Shown here in pieces: positions 44,438 through 54,173 of a stretch of 64,000 nt of DNA (position 1 is the stretch's first letter; the number at the start of each line of letters is the position of its first letter). A program made the position numbers and the translations under genes. The notes beneath the pieces are model-generated. The model did no database searches and was not told the origin of the DNA. It worked only from the letters and a program-made list of their open reading frames with translations. The stretch covers positions 1 through 64,000 of the forward strand of contig NZ_JACGWZ010000001.1 of the NCBI RefSeq assembly GCF_014137975.1, in the 5' to 3' direction. The DNA is from Halosaccharopolyspora lacisalsi. Its GTDB lineage: Bacteria; Actinomycetota; Actinomycetes; Mycobacteriales; Pseudonocardiaceae.

Positions 44438-46033
44438 TCACCCCACGTCGCGGCGGCTGAACGCCGTCGTTCCGACGACCATCAGCCCCACGGCGAGCAC
44501 CGTCAGGACGACGAGCGGGGTCGTGGTGAACTCGGCACCGGGCAGTCGCGGGGTGTGCGCGAACGGGGAGAGGTTCGAGACCCATTCGGGCAGTCGCAGC
44601 AGCGGCCCGAAGGTTCCGACGAAGACCACACCCGCCAGGGCGGCCCAGACCAGCCCGCCGGCCGCGGGTGCCAGGCCGAACAGGGCCACGGCGACTCCGA
44701 CCAGGACCCAGACCGCGGGCAGGTGGGCCAGCGCCCCGAGCAGCACCGGGGCGGCGGCGGTGACGTCGCCCGTGGTGGCCGCGAACATCAGGCCCGCGCT
44801 CGCTCCGGCGAGGCCGACCACGAGCACGCTGCCGAGCAGCGTCGCGGCCAGGTGCCCGACCAGCCAGCGCGGCCGGTTCAGCGGTGTTCCCCCGAGCAAT
44901 GGTTCGACGTGCCCGGCCGTCTCCTCGGAACGCGGCAACGACACCGCCTGCAGGGCGTAGCCGGTGCCGACCATCGCCATCAGGGACATGTACGTCGCGA
45001 GCAGGGCGTCCGTCGCGGCGCCCGCGCCGAGCCGGGTGAAGAAGCGGCGCGCCATCTCGTTCTCCGCGACGAAGGACGCCGCCTGGTCCGCCATCGACCC
45101 GATGAACAGCCCGAACACGACGAACCCGAGCACCCAGCCGGCGAGGAGGCCGCGCTGCAACCGCAGTGCCAGGCCGAAGGCACCGTTCAGCCGGGCCGAC
45201 GCGCTCGTCCGAGCCGAGCGGGTTCGTACCAGTCCGGCCCCCTCGTCCCTTCGCGCCCTCAGCGCGTAGGCGGCGGCCACCGCCAGCGCGGTCAGCGCGC
45301 AGGCCGGAAGCAGCGGCCACCAGCGTCCGTCGACGTAGGCGCGAGTCGCCTGCGCCCAGCCGATCGGAGACAGCCACGACAGTGTCCCGTCCCCGAGGTC
45401 CCCCGCCGCGCGCAGCGCGAAGGCGGTCGCCAGCAGCGCTCCGGCCGATCCGGTGGCCGCGCGACTGTGCTCCATCACCTGCGCGGTCACCGCCGCCACA
45501 CCGGTGAAGACCGCACCCACCGCGGTCACGGAAGCGCCGAACAGCAGTGATCCCGCCGCTCCGAGTGCGGGCAGGACGGTCGGAAGCCCCGCCGCGATGA
45601 CGGCACCGAGCAGCACGTTGGCCCCGAGCACCACGACCAGTGCCGCGGTGGTCGCGGCGTGCCTGCCGACCACAGCGGCGCGAACGAGATCGCCGCGCCC
45701 GCTCTCCTCCTCGGCGCGCGTGTGCCGGACGACGAGCAGGATGCTCATCAGTGCGGACGCCACCGCCGTCAGCCCGCCCATCTCGTTGGCGGTCATGGCC
45801 CCGAAGGTGTAGTGGTCCAACCCGTACCCGGGACCGGTCATGATCACGGTCGCCGGGTTGTTCATCAGGGCGGCGCGGGCCTGCCGGGAGGCGGCGTCGG
45901 AGTAGGCCGCGGGGAACGAGGACACGCTTCCCAGCACGGTGCCGGCGATGCCCAGGACCCACACCGGAATGCGAACGCGGTCACGACGCAGGACCAACCG
46001 GATCAGCGCTCCGGTACCGGACAGTGCCGTCAT
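44438..46033 (-). CDS. ABC-2 type exporter permease, 531 residues
   Basis: The protein starts [20 protein letters not shown] and has about twelve hydrophobic segments arranged as two six-helix halves, e.g. [40 protein letters not shown] in the first and [40 protein letters not shown] in the second. Such fused permeases pair with a single ATPase and often export antibiotics or lipids. Its ATG overlaps the ATPase stop (ATGA), so the two are translationally coupled. The divergent MarR/GbsR-type gene 63 bp beyond the ATPase is the likely regulator. Confidence 0.9.
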   Translation of the reverse strand: MTALSGTGALIRLVLRRDRVRIPVWVLGIAGTVLGSVSSFPAAYSDAASRQARAALMNNPATVIMTGPGYGLDHYTFGAMTANEMGGLTAVASALMSILLVVRHTRAEEESGRGDLVRAAVVGRHAATTAALVVVLGANVLLGAVIAAGLPTVLPALGAAGSLLFGASVTAVGAVFTGVAAVTAQVMEHSRAATGSAGALLATAFALRAAGDLGDGTLSWLSPIGWAQATRAYVDGRWWPLLPACALTALAVAAAYALRARRDEGAGLVRTRSARTSASARLNGAFGLALRLQRGLLAGWVLGFVVFGLFIGSMADQAASFVAENEMARRFFTRLGAGAATDALLATYMSLMAMVGTGYALQAVSLPRSEETAGHVEPLLGGTPLNRPRWLVGHLAATLLGSVLVVGLAGASAGLMFAATTGDVTAAAPVLLGALAHLPAVWVLVGVAVALFGLAPAAGGLVWAALAGVVFVGTFGPLLRLPEWVSNLSPFAHTPRLPGAEFTTTPLVVLTVLAVGLMVVGTTAFSRRDVG

Positions 46034-46959
46034 CGTGTCACCGCCCGGTCGCCGTCCGACTGCTCGTAGTGCTTCAGGAACAGCTCTTCCAGGGTGGGCG
46101 GGCGGCTGGTCAGGCTGCGCACCCCGATCGAACCGAGCTGCCGCAGCACCGCGTCCAGGGCGGAGCTGTCCACCTCGCAGGACACGTGGTCGCCGTCGAC
46201 GCTCAGGTCGTGCACGCCGGACAGCTCGGCCAACCCGTCGCCGGTACCGGCGAGTTCGGCCGAGATCGAGGTGCGGGTGAGGTGTCGGAGCTCGGACAGC
46301 GTCCCGGACTCGACCGTGCGGCCGTCGCGGACGATGGTCACCCGGTCGCAGAGCGCCTCCACCTCGGCGAGGACGTGGCTGGACAGCAGCACCGTGCGGC
46401 CGCTGCGGCGCTCCTCCCGGACGCACTCGCGGAACGCCTCCTCCATGAGCGGATCGAGCCCGGAGGTGGGTTCGTCGAGCACGAGCAGTTCCACGTCGGA
46501 GGCCAGCGCCGCGACGAGCCCGACCTTCTGGCGGTTGCCCTTGGAGTAGGTGCGGGCCTTCTTGCCCGGGTCGAGGTCGAACCGGTCCAGCAGTTCGGCC
46601 CTGCGCCGCGGGTCGATGCCGCCGCGCAGGCGGCCGAGCAGGTCGATCACCTCTCCGCCGGACAGCGTCGGCCACAGCGTGACGTCCCCGGGCACGTAGG
46701 CGAGGCGGTGGTGCAGGGACGTGGCGTCGCGCCAGGGGTCGCCGCCGAGGAGGTGGGCGCTGCCGGAATCCGCGCGCAGCAGGCCGAGCAGGATGCGGAT
46801 CGTCGTGGTCTTCCCGGCCCCGTTGGGCCCCAGGAAACCGTGCACCTCGCCGGTGCGTACGCCCAGGTCCAGCCCGTCGAGCGCTCGGCTGCGCCCGTAG
46901 TGCTTGGTCAGGCCGCTCACCGCGATCGCGGTGCTCTCGTCGGTCGTCGTGGTAGGCAC
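46030..46959 (-). CDS. ABC transporter ATP-binding protein (DrrA-like)
   Basis: The 309-residue ATPase powers the coupled permease. Walker A is [14 protein letters not shown], the signature loop appears as [15 protein letters not shown] (a variant of LSGGQ, common in this exporter group), Walker B is [13 protein letters not shown] and the switch His is in LLSSHV. The C-terminal ~80 residues (from [20 protein letters not shown]) form the accessory domain of drug-exporter ATPases. It starts at ATG 46959. Confidence 0.95.
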   Translation of the reverse strand: MPTTTTDESTAIAVSGLTKHYGRSRALDGLDLGVRTGEVHGFLGPNGAGKTTTIRILLGLLRADSGSAHLLGGDPWRDATSLHHRLAYVPGDVTLWPTLSGGEVIDLLGRLRGGIDPRRRAELLDRFDLDPGKKARTYSKGNRQKVGLVAALASDVELLVLDEPTSGLDPLMEEAFRECVREERRSGRTVLLSSHVLAEVEALCDRVTIVRDGRTVESGTLSELRHLTRTSISAELAGTGDGLAELSGVHDLSVDGDHVSCEVDSSALDAVLRQLGSIGVRSLTSRPPTLEELFLKHYEQSDGDRAVTR

Positions 46960-46986
46960 ATCTGGGAAGCTACACTCTTTTTACAA

Positions 46987-47015
46987 ATTCATGAATATTG
47001 GGAAGCAGATAAAAT
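46987..47015. promoter_or_regulatory. Operator palindrome and leaderless -10 for the MarR/GbsR-type gene
   Basis: The AT-rich 63 bp divergent region holds the palindrome ATTCATGAAT (46987-46996) and TAAAAT (47010-47015), which ends seven bases before the regulator ATG, so its mRNA is probably leaderless. The palindrome would cover the -35 position, suggesting autorepression and control of the ABC operon. Confidence 0.5.
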
Positions 47016-47022
47016 CCGTGAC

Positions 47023-47529
47023 ATGAGTGCGGAGCCCGACGAGAAGGACCAGGCGGTGCGGGACGAGGACGTGGTGGCGCGGTTCGTCGAACGCTTCGCG
47101 CTGGACCTGTCCGATGCGGGCATGCCGCGTATGGCTGCCCGGGTGTTCACGGGACTGCTCGTCTCGGAGGGAGGGCGGTGCACCGCCGCCGAGCTCGCCG
47201 AGCTCCTGCGGATCAGTCCCGCATCGGTTTCCGGTGCGGTGCGCTACCTGACGCAGGTCGGACTGGTCTCCCGCGAGCGCGATCCGGGGCAGCGACGTGA
47301 CCACTACCGGGTGCACGACGACACGTGGTACGAGTCGCTCGCTCAACGGGACGAGCAGCTCGCTCACTGGGAACGAACCCTGGCCGACGGTGTCGAGGCG
47401 GTCGGCGCGGACAGCCGAGCCGGCAGGCGAATCGACGAGACCAGGGAGTTCTTCGCCTTCCTCCGGGACGAGCTACCGGCCCTGCTGGACAAGTGGCGGC
47501 GCCAGCGCGCCCGCGGTTCCGGCGACTGA
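47023..47529 (+). CDS. MarR/GbsR-type transcriptional regulator
   Basis: The 168-residue protein starts MSAEPDEKDQAVRDEDVVAR. A winged helix-turn-helix is evident: RMAARVFTGLLVSEGGRCTA, AELAELLRISPASVSGAVRY as recognition helix, and SRERDPGQRRDHYRVHDDTW as the wing. The C-terminal helix (EFFAFLRDELPALLDKWRR) serves dimerisation. It is divergent from the ABC exporter operon and converges on the M23 peptidase gene with 24 bp between stops. It most likely represses the exporter until a ligand binds. Confidence 0.88.
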   Translation: MSAEPDEKDQAVRDEDVVARFVERFALDLSDAGMPRMAARVFTGLLVSEGGRCTAAELAELLRISPASVSGAVRYLTQVGLVSRERDPGQRRDHYRVHDDTWYESLAQRDEQLAHWERTLADGVEAVGADSRAGRRIDETREFFAFLRDELPALLDKWRRQRARGSGD

Positions 47530-47553
47530 GGCCGGAAGGCTCCGGGGAGGGCT

Positions 47554-48429
47554 TCAGCCCGCTCCGGGGACCTCGACGCCGTTCTCGTTGAGCCAGGGCA
47601 GCGGGTTGATCTTCTTGCCGCTCGGGTTCCACACCTCGAAGTGCAGGTGGGTGCCGGTGGAGAAGCCGCGGTTGCCCATCGTGGCGATCTGGTCGCCCGC
47701 GTCGACCTGCTCGCCCTCCTCGACCGTGATGCTGTTGACGTGGCCGTAGACGGTGATGGTGCCGTCCTCGTGCTCCACGCGAACCCACATGCCGAAGCCG
47801 CTGGCGGAGCCTGCTTCGATGACTTCGCCCTTGGCCACGGAGTTGATCGGCGTGCCCTTGTCGTTGGCGATGTCGATGCCGTAGTGCGTGCTGCCCCAGC
47901 GCCCGCCGTATCCGGAGGTGAACCTCCCGGTGGCGGGGACGACGTAGTCCGGCTTCTGGGCTTCCCGGATCGCGGCCCGCCGTGCGGCCGCGGCCTCCGC
48001 GCGCTGTTGGGCGATGCGCTGACTCTTGGCGAGCTTGGCCATCTCCGAGTCGGTGTCGGAGGTGTTGGCCACCGGCAGAACCTCGGGGGCCGGGGGCGCG
48101 CCGCCCTTGCCGGTGCGCGTCGTGCCGGAGTCGGTAGCAGTACCGGAGCCGGAGTTGGAGGCGGCGGACCCGAACGAGGCCGCGGCGTCCTGCCCGGATG
48201 CCAGCGGGGTGTACTCCCGGGGGCCGCCGTCGTTCTGTTCCTCGTCCGCGATCACGGACTGTCCGGCCGCGGCGAAGGCGCCCGCGGCGACGGCCGCCAC
48301 GACGATCCGGCCGCGCACTGCCGAAGAGGGGGAGGATGGTCGGCGCGAGCCGTTCCCGGAGTCGTCCTCCTGGGCGTCCTCAAGCACCGGTGATGCGTTT
48401 CGGCCGCGGGGGGAGCGGTTGTGAGCCAA
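47554..48429 (-). CDS. M23-family peptidase, secreted or membrane-anchored
   Basis: The 291-residue protein has a positively charged N-terminus and a hydrophobic segment (GRIVVAAVAAGAFAAAGQSV at ~40-60) that anchors or exports it, then a linker and a coiled region (EMAKLAKSQRIAQQRAEAAA). The LytM domain has its Zn ligands in STHYGIDIA and GTHLHFEVW, plus the family's VYGHVNS. M23 enzymes cut peptidoglycan cross-links. The TTG start at 48429 is preceded by GGAAGGG; no better start exists in frame. It corresponds by content and position to M. tuberculosis Rv0950c near sucCD. A long structured leader precedes it. Confidence 0.88.
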   Translation of the reverse strand: MAHNRSPRGRNASPVLEDAQEDDSGNGSRRPSSPSSAVRGRIVVAAVAAGAFAAAGQSVIADEEQNDGGPREYTPLASGQDAAASFGSAASNSGSGTATDSGTTRTGKGGAPPAPEVLPVANTSDTDSEMAKLAKSQRIAQQRAEAAAARRAAIREAQKPDYVVPATGRFTSGYGGRWGSTHYGIDIANDKGTPINSVAKGEVIEAGSASGFGMWVRVEHEDGTITVYGHVNSITVEEGEQVDAGDQIATMGNRGFSTGTHLHFEVWNPSGKKINPLPWLNENGVEVPGAG

Positions 48430-48705
48430 TGCCTGCCCTTCCGTTTCGGGGGTAGCCCGATCACGTCACCGGGCGGGGGTCCCGGGGCCGGTCGGGGTAA
48501 CCGGCGCATGTCTTCATTCGTGATCGGACCGTGACAACGGACCGGAGGAAGATAATCATCTCGCACCCTTAGGGGCAAATCCCGGGTGGGCACACCGGGG
48601 CCGTGAGCGGGTGCGGACGCGTGGGAACAGCATTGCTCACGGAAGGTGTTCCCGTGAACCGCTTCGGTGTTGCACAGTGCTACTACCTGCTGGTTTGTTT
48701 GTCCA
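48430..48705 (-). promoter_or_regulatory. Promoter and long structured leader of the M23 peptidase (riboswitch candidate)
   Basis: On the minus strand TGGACA (48705-48700), a 17-base spacer and TAGCAC (48682-48677) form a plausible promoter giving a ~240-base leader. It starts with GCAACACCG, which can close on CGGTGTGC (48597-48590), enclosing an ~84-base domain. Inside, CCGTGAGC (48642-48635) can pair either with TCACGG just upstream (48657-48652) or with GCTCACGG (48608-48601). Alternative pairing of this kind is riboswitch-like. c-di-AMP riboswitches often precede actinobacterial wall hydrolase genes, but I could not match the conserved ydaO core here. Confidence 0.4.
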
Positions 48706-48765
48706 CCACAATCACTCTTTTGGGGAGAAGCGCGCCGCGACGCTGGGTGCTTGCCGTCGCAATGA

Positions 48766-48779
48766 GTGACGTAAATCAC
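48766..48779. promoter_or_regulatory. CRP/GlxR-type binding site
   Basis: GTGACGTAAATCAC fits the actinobacterial CRP/GlxR consensus GTGANNTANNTCAC at every fixed position. It lies ~80-90 bases upstream of the -10 proposed for the M23 peptidase leader, a normal place for an activator. cAMP-CRP control of wall-hydrolase genes (rpfA) is known in M. tuberculosis. Confidence 0.6.
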
Positions 48780-49016
48780 CGACAAAGTGGGTTTTTGTCG
48801 CCCTTTGTGGTTACTCCGTTCGGGGGTGTCACATCGTGACGAAGTTCGGGCGTCGTCCTCCGCGTCCCTCCCGGAGGGACGGACTCCGCGTCCTGGCCAC
48901 GGCGCCATTACCCGTCCGGCGGAAATTCTCGGACCCGGGGTTGCGCTCGGTGTCCACGCTTCGTGAGCGGGACTCGTCGGCGGAGCAGTGGTGTCCGCAC
49001 TGCTAGCGTCGGCGCG
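48780..49016. other. Divergent intergenic region upstream of the large membrane protein
   Basis: No gene is seen. It holds a hairpin near 48780-48801 (CGACAAA / TTTGTCG) and an imperfect palindrome GTCACATCGTGAC at 48828-48840. Confidence 0.4.
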
Positions 49017-50777
49017 GTGAGTGTGCGGTCCGACAATCCGCCCGGTGACGTGCCTGCCGAGCCGACCGAGTCGATCGGGTCTCGTTCGGACGCGTCGGAG
49101 GGCGTGGCGAGCAATCGGCTGGGCGTCGCGGTGACCCTGGCGGGCATCGGTGCGCTGCTGACGGGACTCGCTGTCCTGTTCGGCCTGGTACGACCGGCAG
49201 CGCCACCCGTTTTCACCTCCTGGCCGCTCCTGCTGGTGCTGGCCGCGTTGCCGCCACTGTCGGCCGCCGCGTTCGCGCGGGCACAACGCCCCGTCTCGGC
49301 GGCTGCGCTGCTCGTCGGTCCCGCCGCGCTGGCTGTGGGCAGGCTGGTAGTGGACGTGCAGCTCGTGGTCGACGCGGGACTGGCCGCACGTCCCGCCCTG
49401 CTCCTGCCGCGCACGCTGACCGCGCTGACGCCGTCGGTCGGCGTCTGGCTGCTGCTGGCCGGGCACGTGGTCACCGTGCTCGCCGGAGTGCTCGCCTTCG
49501 GTGCCGTCGGTGGCGATCACTCGGCGTCCGCCGGTCGCGTCAGCGCGGGAGCAACGCGCCGACCGGGGTTGCTGACAGCCGTGCTGCTCGTCACGATCCC
49601 GACCGCCGCCGGTTTCCTCGTGAAGTCCTTCGCCTCCGACGATCCGTACCTGGTCCCGAAGTCCGCTGTGGAGGCACCGCTGCCGGTGCTGTCGGGATGC
49701 CTGTTGCTGGCGGTGGCGCTGCCCGTCGCGAGTGGTTTCCTGGTCGACCTGGCTGCCCCGGCTTTCGCCCGCGGAGGTTTGCTGGGGCTGGCCTTCGCGA
49801 CGGCCGGAGTGAGCGTGCCGCCGTTGTCGGCGGCTCTGCTGGTGCGGGACCTGTCGCCGAGCTGGGGCGCGGTGGTCGGCACGGTCGGAGCCGTGTTGCT
49901 GGGATTGCTGGCCGTCCCCGCCGGACGCGGCAACACCCGCGAACGGCTCGGTGAAGTGCGGTTGCCCTCGCTGCGCGGCCTGCTGCTGAGCGCCGCCCTG
50001 TTGTCCACGCTGGCCGGTCTGTTGGCCGCGGGCGGTGCACTGCTGCCACAGCTGCACATGCCCGCCGGAGCGCCCGATGTGACGCCGTACTCGGCGCGCA
50101 TGTCGGCCCCGGCCGGGGCGGTGCTGATCCTGCTCGGTGCCGGGTTGTGCCATCCCCGGCTGGCGGAGCGGGTTCGTCCGGCGCTCGCGGTCGGCTGGGT
50201 GCTCGTGCCGTTGGCGAGCGCGCCCACGTTGGAGACCGTGCTCGCCACTACGCAGGCCACCGGCGCCGAGGTCGGTTTCGGAGCCTGGGCGTCCGGCCTG
50301 GCCGTCCTGCCCGCCGCCCTGGCCGGATCGGTCGCGGCCGTGGCCGGGGGTGTGGAGCGCGACGAGGTCGACCTCACCGAGCGATCGGCACGCCGTGACC
50401 TGATCGTCCCCGCTGTGTTGGCGGCGCTGCTGGCGCTCGGCGCGTTCAGCCTGCCGGTGATGCGGGCGCCGGGGTACACGCCACCTGGGGTGTTCACCGA
50501 TTTCAGCACGACGTCGTGGGGGTTGGTGGCCGCGCTCGCGGCCGTGCTCGGTGCCGTGGGGCTGGCTCCGGTGTGCCGGCCTCGCCGGGTGGTGGCATTG
50601 TTGTCCGGGGCGGCCGCGGTGGTGCTGCTGCGAGTGCTGGAGCTGCCGTTGACCGCCGGCCGCGTGGCGGACCCCGTTCCTGGGACGGGCCTGTGGTTCG
50701 GTCTGGGCTGCGTGGTGTTGCTCGGGGCCGCGATCGGTGTGGTGCTTCGCCGGGACGAGCCCGCGTCGGACGCGTAG
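49017..50777 (+). CDS. Large integral membrane protein of unknown function
   Basis: The ~586-residue protein starts with GTG at 49017 (VSVRSDNPPGDVPAEPTES), a disordered acidic N-terminus of ~35 residues followed by about fourteen hydrophobic helices up to the end (e.g. VTLAGIGALLTGLAVLFGLV, SWPLLLVLAALPPLSAAAFA, LWFGLGCVVLLGAAIGVVLR). A short outer loop with PQLHMPAGAPDVTPYSARMS lies in the middle. No transporter motif is recognised. It is 230 bp upstream of sucC on the same strand but probably transcribed separately. Confidence 0.75.
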   Translation: MSVRSDNPPGDVPAEPTESIGSRSDASEGVASNRLGVAVTLAGIGALLTGLAVLFGLVRPAAPPVFTSWPLLLVLAALPPLSAAAFARAQRPVSAAALLVGPAALAVGRLVVDVQLVVDAGLAARPALLLPRTLTALTPSVGVWLLLAGHVVTVLAGVLAFGAVGGDHSASAGRVSAGATRRPGLLTAVLLVTIPTAAGFLVKSFASDDPYLVPKSAVEAPLPVLSGCLLLAVALPVASGFLVDLAAPAFARGGLLGLAFATAGVSVPPLSAALLVRDLSPSWGAVVGTVGAVLLGLLAVPAGRGNTRERLGEVRLPSLRGLLLSAALLSTLAGLLAAGGALLPQLHMPAGAPDVTPYSARMSAPAGAVLILLGAGLCHPRLAERVRPALAVGWVLVPLASAPTLETVLATTQATGAEVGFGAWASGLAVLPAALAGSVAAVAGGVERDEVDLTERSARRDLIVPAVLAALLALGAFSLPVMRAPGYTPPGVFTDFSTTSWGLVAALAAVLGAVGLAPVCRPRRVVALLSGAAAVVLLRVLELPLTAGRVADPVPGTGLWFGLGCVVLLGAAIGVVLRRDEPASDA

Positions 50778-51007
50778 CGCGTCCGGACGACCGCCGGACA
50801 ACCGGTGGTGTGGCGGCGAACTGTCTTTCTCGTCACTTTCCGGGCCCGCGTGGACACGTCCAGCGGGCGGAACCGGTTCGCTGGATCGATTCACCACGTC
50901 GTGATCGGCGGTTTCGGGTGAGTGAGTTCACCGGGTGCGCCGCCCCAAGCGTCATCGCAGGTCGATATGGTCACTGACGTCCGACACCGACGTCGCAGGA
51001 GAGTCGA

Positions 51008-52174
51008 GTGGACCTCTACGAGTACCAGGCGAAGGAGCTCTTCGCCTCCCACGGAATACCGACATTGCCGGGTTCCGTGGCAACGGATCCGAACGGGGCC
51101 AAGGCGGTCGCCGAGGAGCTCGGCGGCCCAGTGGTCGTCAAGGCCCAGGTGAAAGCCGGAGGACGGGGTAAGGCCGGCGGCGTGAAGCTGGCCGAGGACC
51201 CCGACGAAGCCCAGTCCAAGGCCGAGGGAATCCTCGGGCTGAACATCAAGGGTCACATCACGAGACAGGTGCTGGTCACCGTCGCGTCCGACATCGCCGA
51301 CGAGTACTACCTCTCCTTTTTGCTCGACCGCGCCAACCGCAACTTCCTGGCGATGGCATCGGTCGAGGGCGGAATGGAGATCGAGGAGGTCGCGGCGACC
51401 AAGCCCGAGGCGCTGGCGCGCGTGCCCATCGACCCGATCAGGGGCGTGGACGACGCCACGGCTCGCGAGATCGTCGAGGGCGGCAAGCTCCCCGCCGAGC
51501 TCACCGATCAGCTCGTGCCCATCATCAAGCAGCTCTGGGAAGCCTTCGTCGCCGAGGACGCGACGCTGTTCGAGATCAACCCGCTGGTCAAGGACCCGCA
51601 GGGCAAGGTTCTCGCGCTGGACAGCAAGGTCACCCTCGACGGCAACGCCGACTTCCGCCACCCGGCTCACGCCGAGCTGGTCGACGAGGCCGCCCAGGAC
51701 CCGCTGGAGGCCAAGGCCAAGGCCAAGGACCTCAACTACGTCAAGCTCGACGGTCAGGTCGGCATCATCGGCAACGGTGCGGGCCTGGTCATGTCCACGT
51801 TGGACGTCGTGGCCTACGCCGGTGCCGACCACCAGGGCGTCAAGCCGGCGAACTTCCTGGACATCGGTGGCGGAGCCTCCGCCGAGGTGATGTCGGCCGG
51901 TCTGGACGTCATCCTCGGTGACCCCGACGTCAAGTCCGTGTTCGTCAACGTCTTCGGCGGAATCACCGCCTGCGACGCGGTGGCCAGCGGCATCGTCCAG
52001 GCACTGCGGATCCTCGGTGACGAGGCCACCAAGCCACTGGTGGTCCGGCTCGACGGCAACAACGTCGAAGAGGGCAGGCGGATCCTGGCCGAGGCCAACC
52101 ACCCGCTGGTCACGCTGGTGGAAACCATGGACGGCGCGGCCGACAAGGCCGCCGAACTGGCTGCGGGGGCGTAA
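51008..52174 (+). CDS. sucC: Succinyl-CoA synthetase, beta subunit
   Basis: The 388-residue subunit with SucD interconverts succinyl-CoA plus ADP/GDP and succinate plus ATP/GTP in the TCA cycle. The GTG start at 51008 follows CAGGAGAG and gives the family N-terminus [19 protein letters not shown]. The ATP-grasp domain has [20 protein letters not shown] and the Mg-binding [12 protein letters not shown]; the C-terminal CoA-ligase domain includes [13 protein letters not shown] and [12 protein letters not shown]. sucD begins three bases after the stop. Confidence 0.97.
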   Translation: MDLYEYQAKELFASHGIPTLPGSVATDPNGAKAVAEELGGPVVVKAQVKAGGRGKAGGVKLAEDPDEAQSKAEGILGLNIKGHITRQVLVTVASDIADEYYLSFLLDRANRNFLAMASVEGGMEIEEVAATKPEALARVPIDPIRGVDDATAREIVEGGKLPAELTDQLVPIIKQLWEAFVAEDATLFEINPLVKDPQGKVLALDSKVTLDGNADFRHPAHAELVDEAAQDPLEAKAKAKDLNYVKLDGQVGIIGNGAGLVMSTLDVVAYAGADHQGVKPANFLDIGGGASAEVMSAGLDVILGDPDVKSVFVNVFGGITACDAVASGIVQALRILGDEATKPLVVRLDGNNVEEGRRILAEANHPLVTLVETMDGAADKAAELAAGA

Positions 52175-52177
52175 GCG

Positions 52178-53062
52178 ATGGCTATTTTCCTCAACGAGAA
52201 CAGCAAGGTCATCGTCCAGGGCATCACCGGCTCGGAGGGCACCAAGCACACTGCTCGGATGCTGCGTTCCGGCACGAACATCGTCGGTGGCGTCAACGCC
52301 CGCAAGGCCGGGCAGACGGTGGAGATCGAGGGCCAGCAGCTGTCGGTGTTCGGCAGCGTCGCCGAGGCGATGAAGGAGACCGGCGCCGACGTCTCGGTGC
52401 TGTTCGTGCCGCCGAAGTTCGCCAAGGACGCCGTGATCGAGGCCGTCGACGCCGAGATCCCGCTGGCCGTGCTGATCACCGAGGGCATTCCGGTGCACGA
52501 CGCGGCGTACTTCTGGTCGCACGCCACCGCCACGGGCAACAAGACCCGCATCGTCGGTCCGAACTGCCCCGGCGTCATCTCGCCCGGCAAGTCCAACGCG
52601 GGCATCATCCCGGCCGACATCACCTCCGGTGGCAAGATCGGCCTGGTCTCCAAGTCCGGCACGCTGACGTACCAGATGATGTACGAGCTGCGTGACATCG
52701 GCTTCTCCACCTGCGTGGGCATCGGTGGCGACCCGATCATCGGCACCACCCACATCGACGCGCTCCAGGCGTTCGAGGACGACCCGGAGACCGAGGCGAT
52801 CGTGATGATCGGCGAGATCGGTGGTGACGCCGAGGAGCGGGCGGCCGAGTACATCAAGTCCCACATCACCAAGCCGGTCGTGGGCTATGTGGCCGGTTTC
52901 ACCGCCCCGGAGGGCAAGACCATGGGACACGCGGGCGCGATCGTGTCCGGTTCCTCCGGTACCGCCGACGCCAAGAAGGAAGCTCTGGAGGCCGCCGGGG
53001 TGCGGGTCGGCAAGACTCCCAGTGCCACCGCGGGGCTCATGCGCTCCGTGTTCAACGGCTGA
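52178..53062 (+). CDS. sucD: Succinyl-CoA synthetase, alpha subunit
   Basis: The 294-residue subunit carries CoA binding ([17 protein letters not shown] near the N-terminus, [10 protein letters not shown]) and the phosphorylated histidine in [17 protein letters not shown]. The full-length sequence [15 protein letters not shown] to SVFNG matches normal family size. It forms the sucCD operon, closed by a strong hairpin 24 bases after the stop. Confidence 0.97.
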   Translation: MAIFLNENSKVIVQGITGSEGTKHTARMLRSGTNIVGGVNARKAGQTVEIEGQQLSVFGSVAEAMKETGADVSVLFVPPKFAKDAVIEAVDAEIPLAVLITEGIPVHDAAYFWSHATATGNKTRIVGPNCPGVISPGKSNAGIIPADITSGGKIGLVSKSGTLTYQMMYELRDIGFSTCVGIGGDPIIGTTHIDALQAFEDDPETEAIVMIGEIGGDAEERAAEYIKSHITKPVVGYVAGFTAPEGKTMGHAGAIVSGSSGTADAKKEALEAAGVRVGKTPSATAGLMRSVFNG

Positions 53063-53086
53063 GCAACACCGGACCACATCGGTCGC

Positions 53087-53140
53087 AACGTCCGGGTGGA
53101 GCGGTGATTTCGCGGGAAGTCACCGTCCCACCCGGACGTT
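53087..53140 (+). terminator. Long hairpin after sucD
   Basis: AACGTCCGGGTGG (53087-53099) pairs exactly with the sequence ending CCACCCGGACGTT (to 53140), extended inward by GCGGTGA/TCACCG with one mismatch, around a short loop. There is no T tract, as is common in actinobacterial terminators. Confidence 0.75.
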
Positions 53141-53285
53141 CGTGTCGGCCGCGTGCGAAATCGGTGCCTGCCGGCGCCACAGGTCTCCTGTGGTCCCACG
53201 GCAACGATTCGGTAGCGTCGTGGCGTGTCCCTTGTCAGGGCAGCACTCGCGTGTCGTGACTCCAGCTCAGGAGGAAACCCATCCC

Positions 53286-54101
53286 ATGTCCGCGCCGTAT
53301 CCGGCGCCGCAACCGGCGCCACAGCAATCGGGACAGTCGGCCGGTGGGCCGTACCTGAAGTACCTGCTCAAACTCGCGGCCGCGGGACTCGGCCTGATCA
53401 CCTACCTGCTGGGCTTCTTCGACGGCCAGACGTCGAACATGCTCATGGGCGTGACGGGGCTGGCGCTGATCGGTACGGCCATCCTGGCGGGCATGGCGGT
53501 ACTGCCGAAGATGCCCGACACGTTGCCGGCGGCCGCCCCGCTCAGCGGTTACGCGACGCTCGCGCTGCTGCAGGCGGTCATCGGTGGCTCCTCCGGAGCC
53601 GGTAGCCCGAGCGCCGTACTCATCGTGGTGTTGATCGTGGCGGTGCTGCAACTCGGTGCCGTGGTCGGTGTGCTGCTGCTCGACGCCGGGATCATCACCG
53701 CTCCCGCGCCCAAGCCCGCCCCGCCGGCGCCGTTCGGTCAGCCCGCTCAACCCGGCTCGTTCGGCCAGCCCCCGCAGGGGCAGCCGCAGCCCGGTGGTTG
53801 GGACCCGCAGTCCGGCGGGCAGCCCCAGCCCGGCCAGTACGGTCAACCACCCCAGTACGGCCAACCACCCCAGTACGGTCAGCCGTTCCCGGGGCAGCCG
53901 CAGCCCGGTGGTTGGGACCCGCAGTCCGGCGGGCAGCCCCAGTACGGCCAACCGCCCCAGCAGCCCGGCGGCTGGAACCCCCAATCCGGCGGTTTCGCCG
54001 CTCCCGGCCAGTACGGCCAGCCGCCCCAGCAGGGGCCGCAGGGCGGCCCGCAGGGCACCCAGCACATGCCGCACCCCAGCAACTCCCCGCGCGAGTACTG
54101 A
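53286..54101 (+). CDS. DUF5336-type membrane protein (34 kDa antigen-like) with repetitive tail
   Basis: The 271-residue protein starts MSAPYPAPQPAPQQSGQSAG after AGGAGGAAAC. Four membrane helices follow (LLKLAAAGLGLITYLLGFFD, VTGLALIGTAILAGMAVL, LSGYATLALLQAVIGGSS, VLIVVLIVAVLQLGAVVGVL), as in the M. tuberculosis Rv0954 family. The last ~130 residues are disordered and rich in Gln, Pro, Gly and Tyr with repeats of QYGQPP and GGWDPQSGGQPQ. Position between sucD and purN matches the mycobacterial order. Function unknown; links to envelope growth have been proposed for the family. Confidence 0.82.
   Translation: MSAPYPAPQPAPQQSGQSAGGPYLKYLLKLAAAGLGLITYLLGFFDGQTSNMLMGVTGLALIGTAILAGMAVLPKMPDTLPAAAPLSGYATLALLQAVIGGSSGAGSPSAVLIVVLIVAVLQLGAVVGVLLLDAGIITAPAPKPAPPAPFGQPAQPGSFGQPPQGQPQPGGWDPQSGGQPQPGQYGQPPQYGQPPQYGQPFPGQPQPGGWDPQSGGQPQYGQPPQQPGGWNPQSGGFAAPGQYGQPPQQGPQGGPQGTQHMPHPSNSPREY
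53781..53942 (+). repeat. In-gene tandem repeats of the DUF5336 tail
   Basis: A 48-base unit (starting CAGCCGCAGCCCGGTGG) occurs identically at 53781-53828 and 53895-53942, with three related CAGTACGG-type repeats between. They keep the frame and encode GGWDPQSGGQPQ and QYGQPP. Such repeats readily change number by slippage. Confidence 0.8.
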
Positions 54102-54173
54102 GCCGCCGGTGAGTGCTGGCCCACTCGGGTGGGACCTGGTGGCCGGCTCCACACCGCCGGCGCTTAGCCTGCG

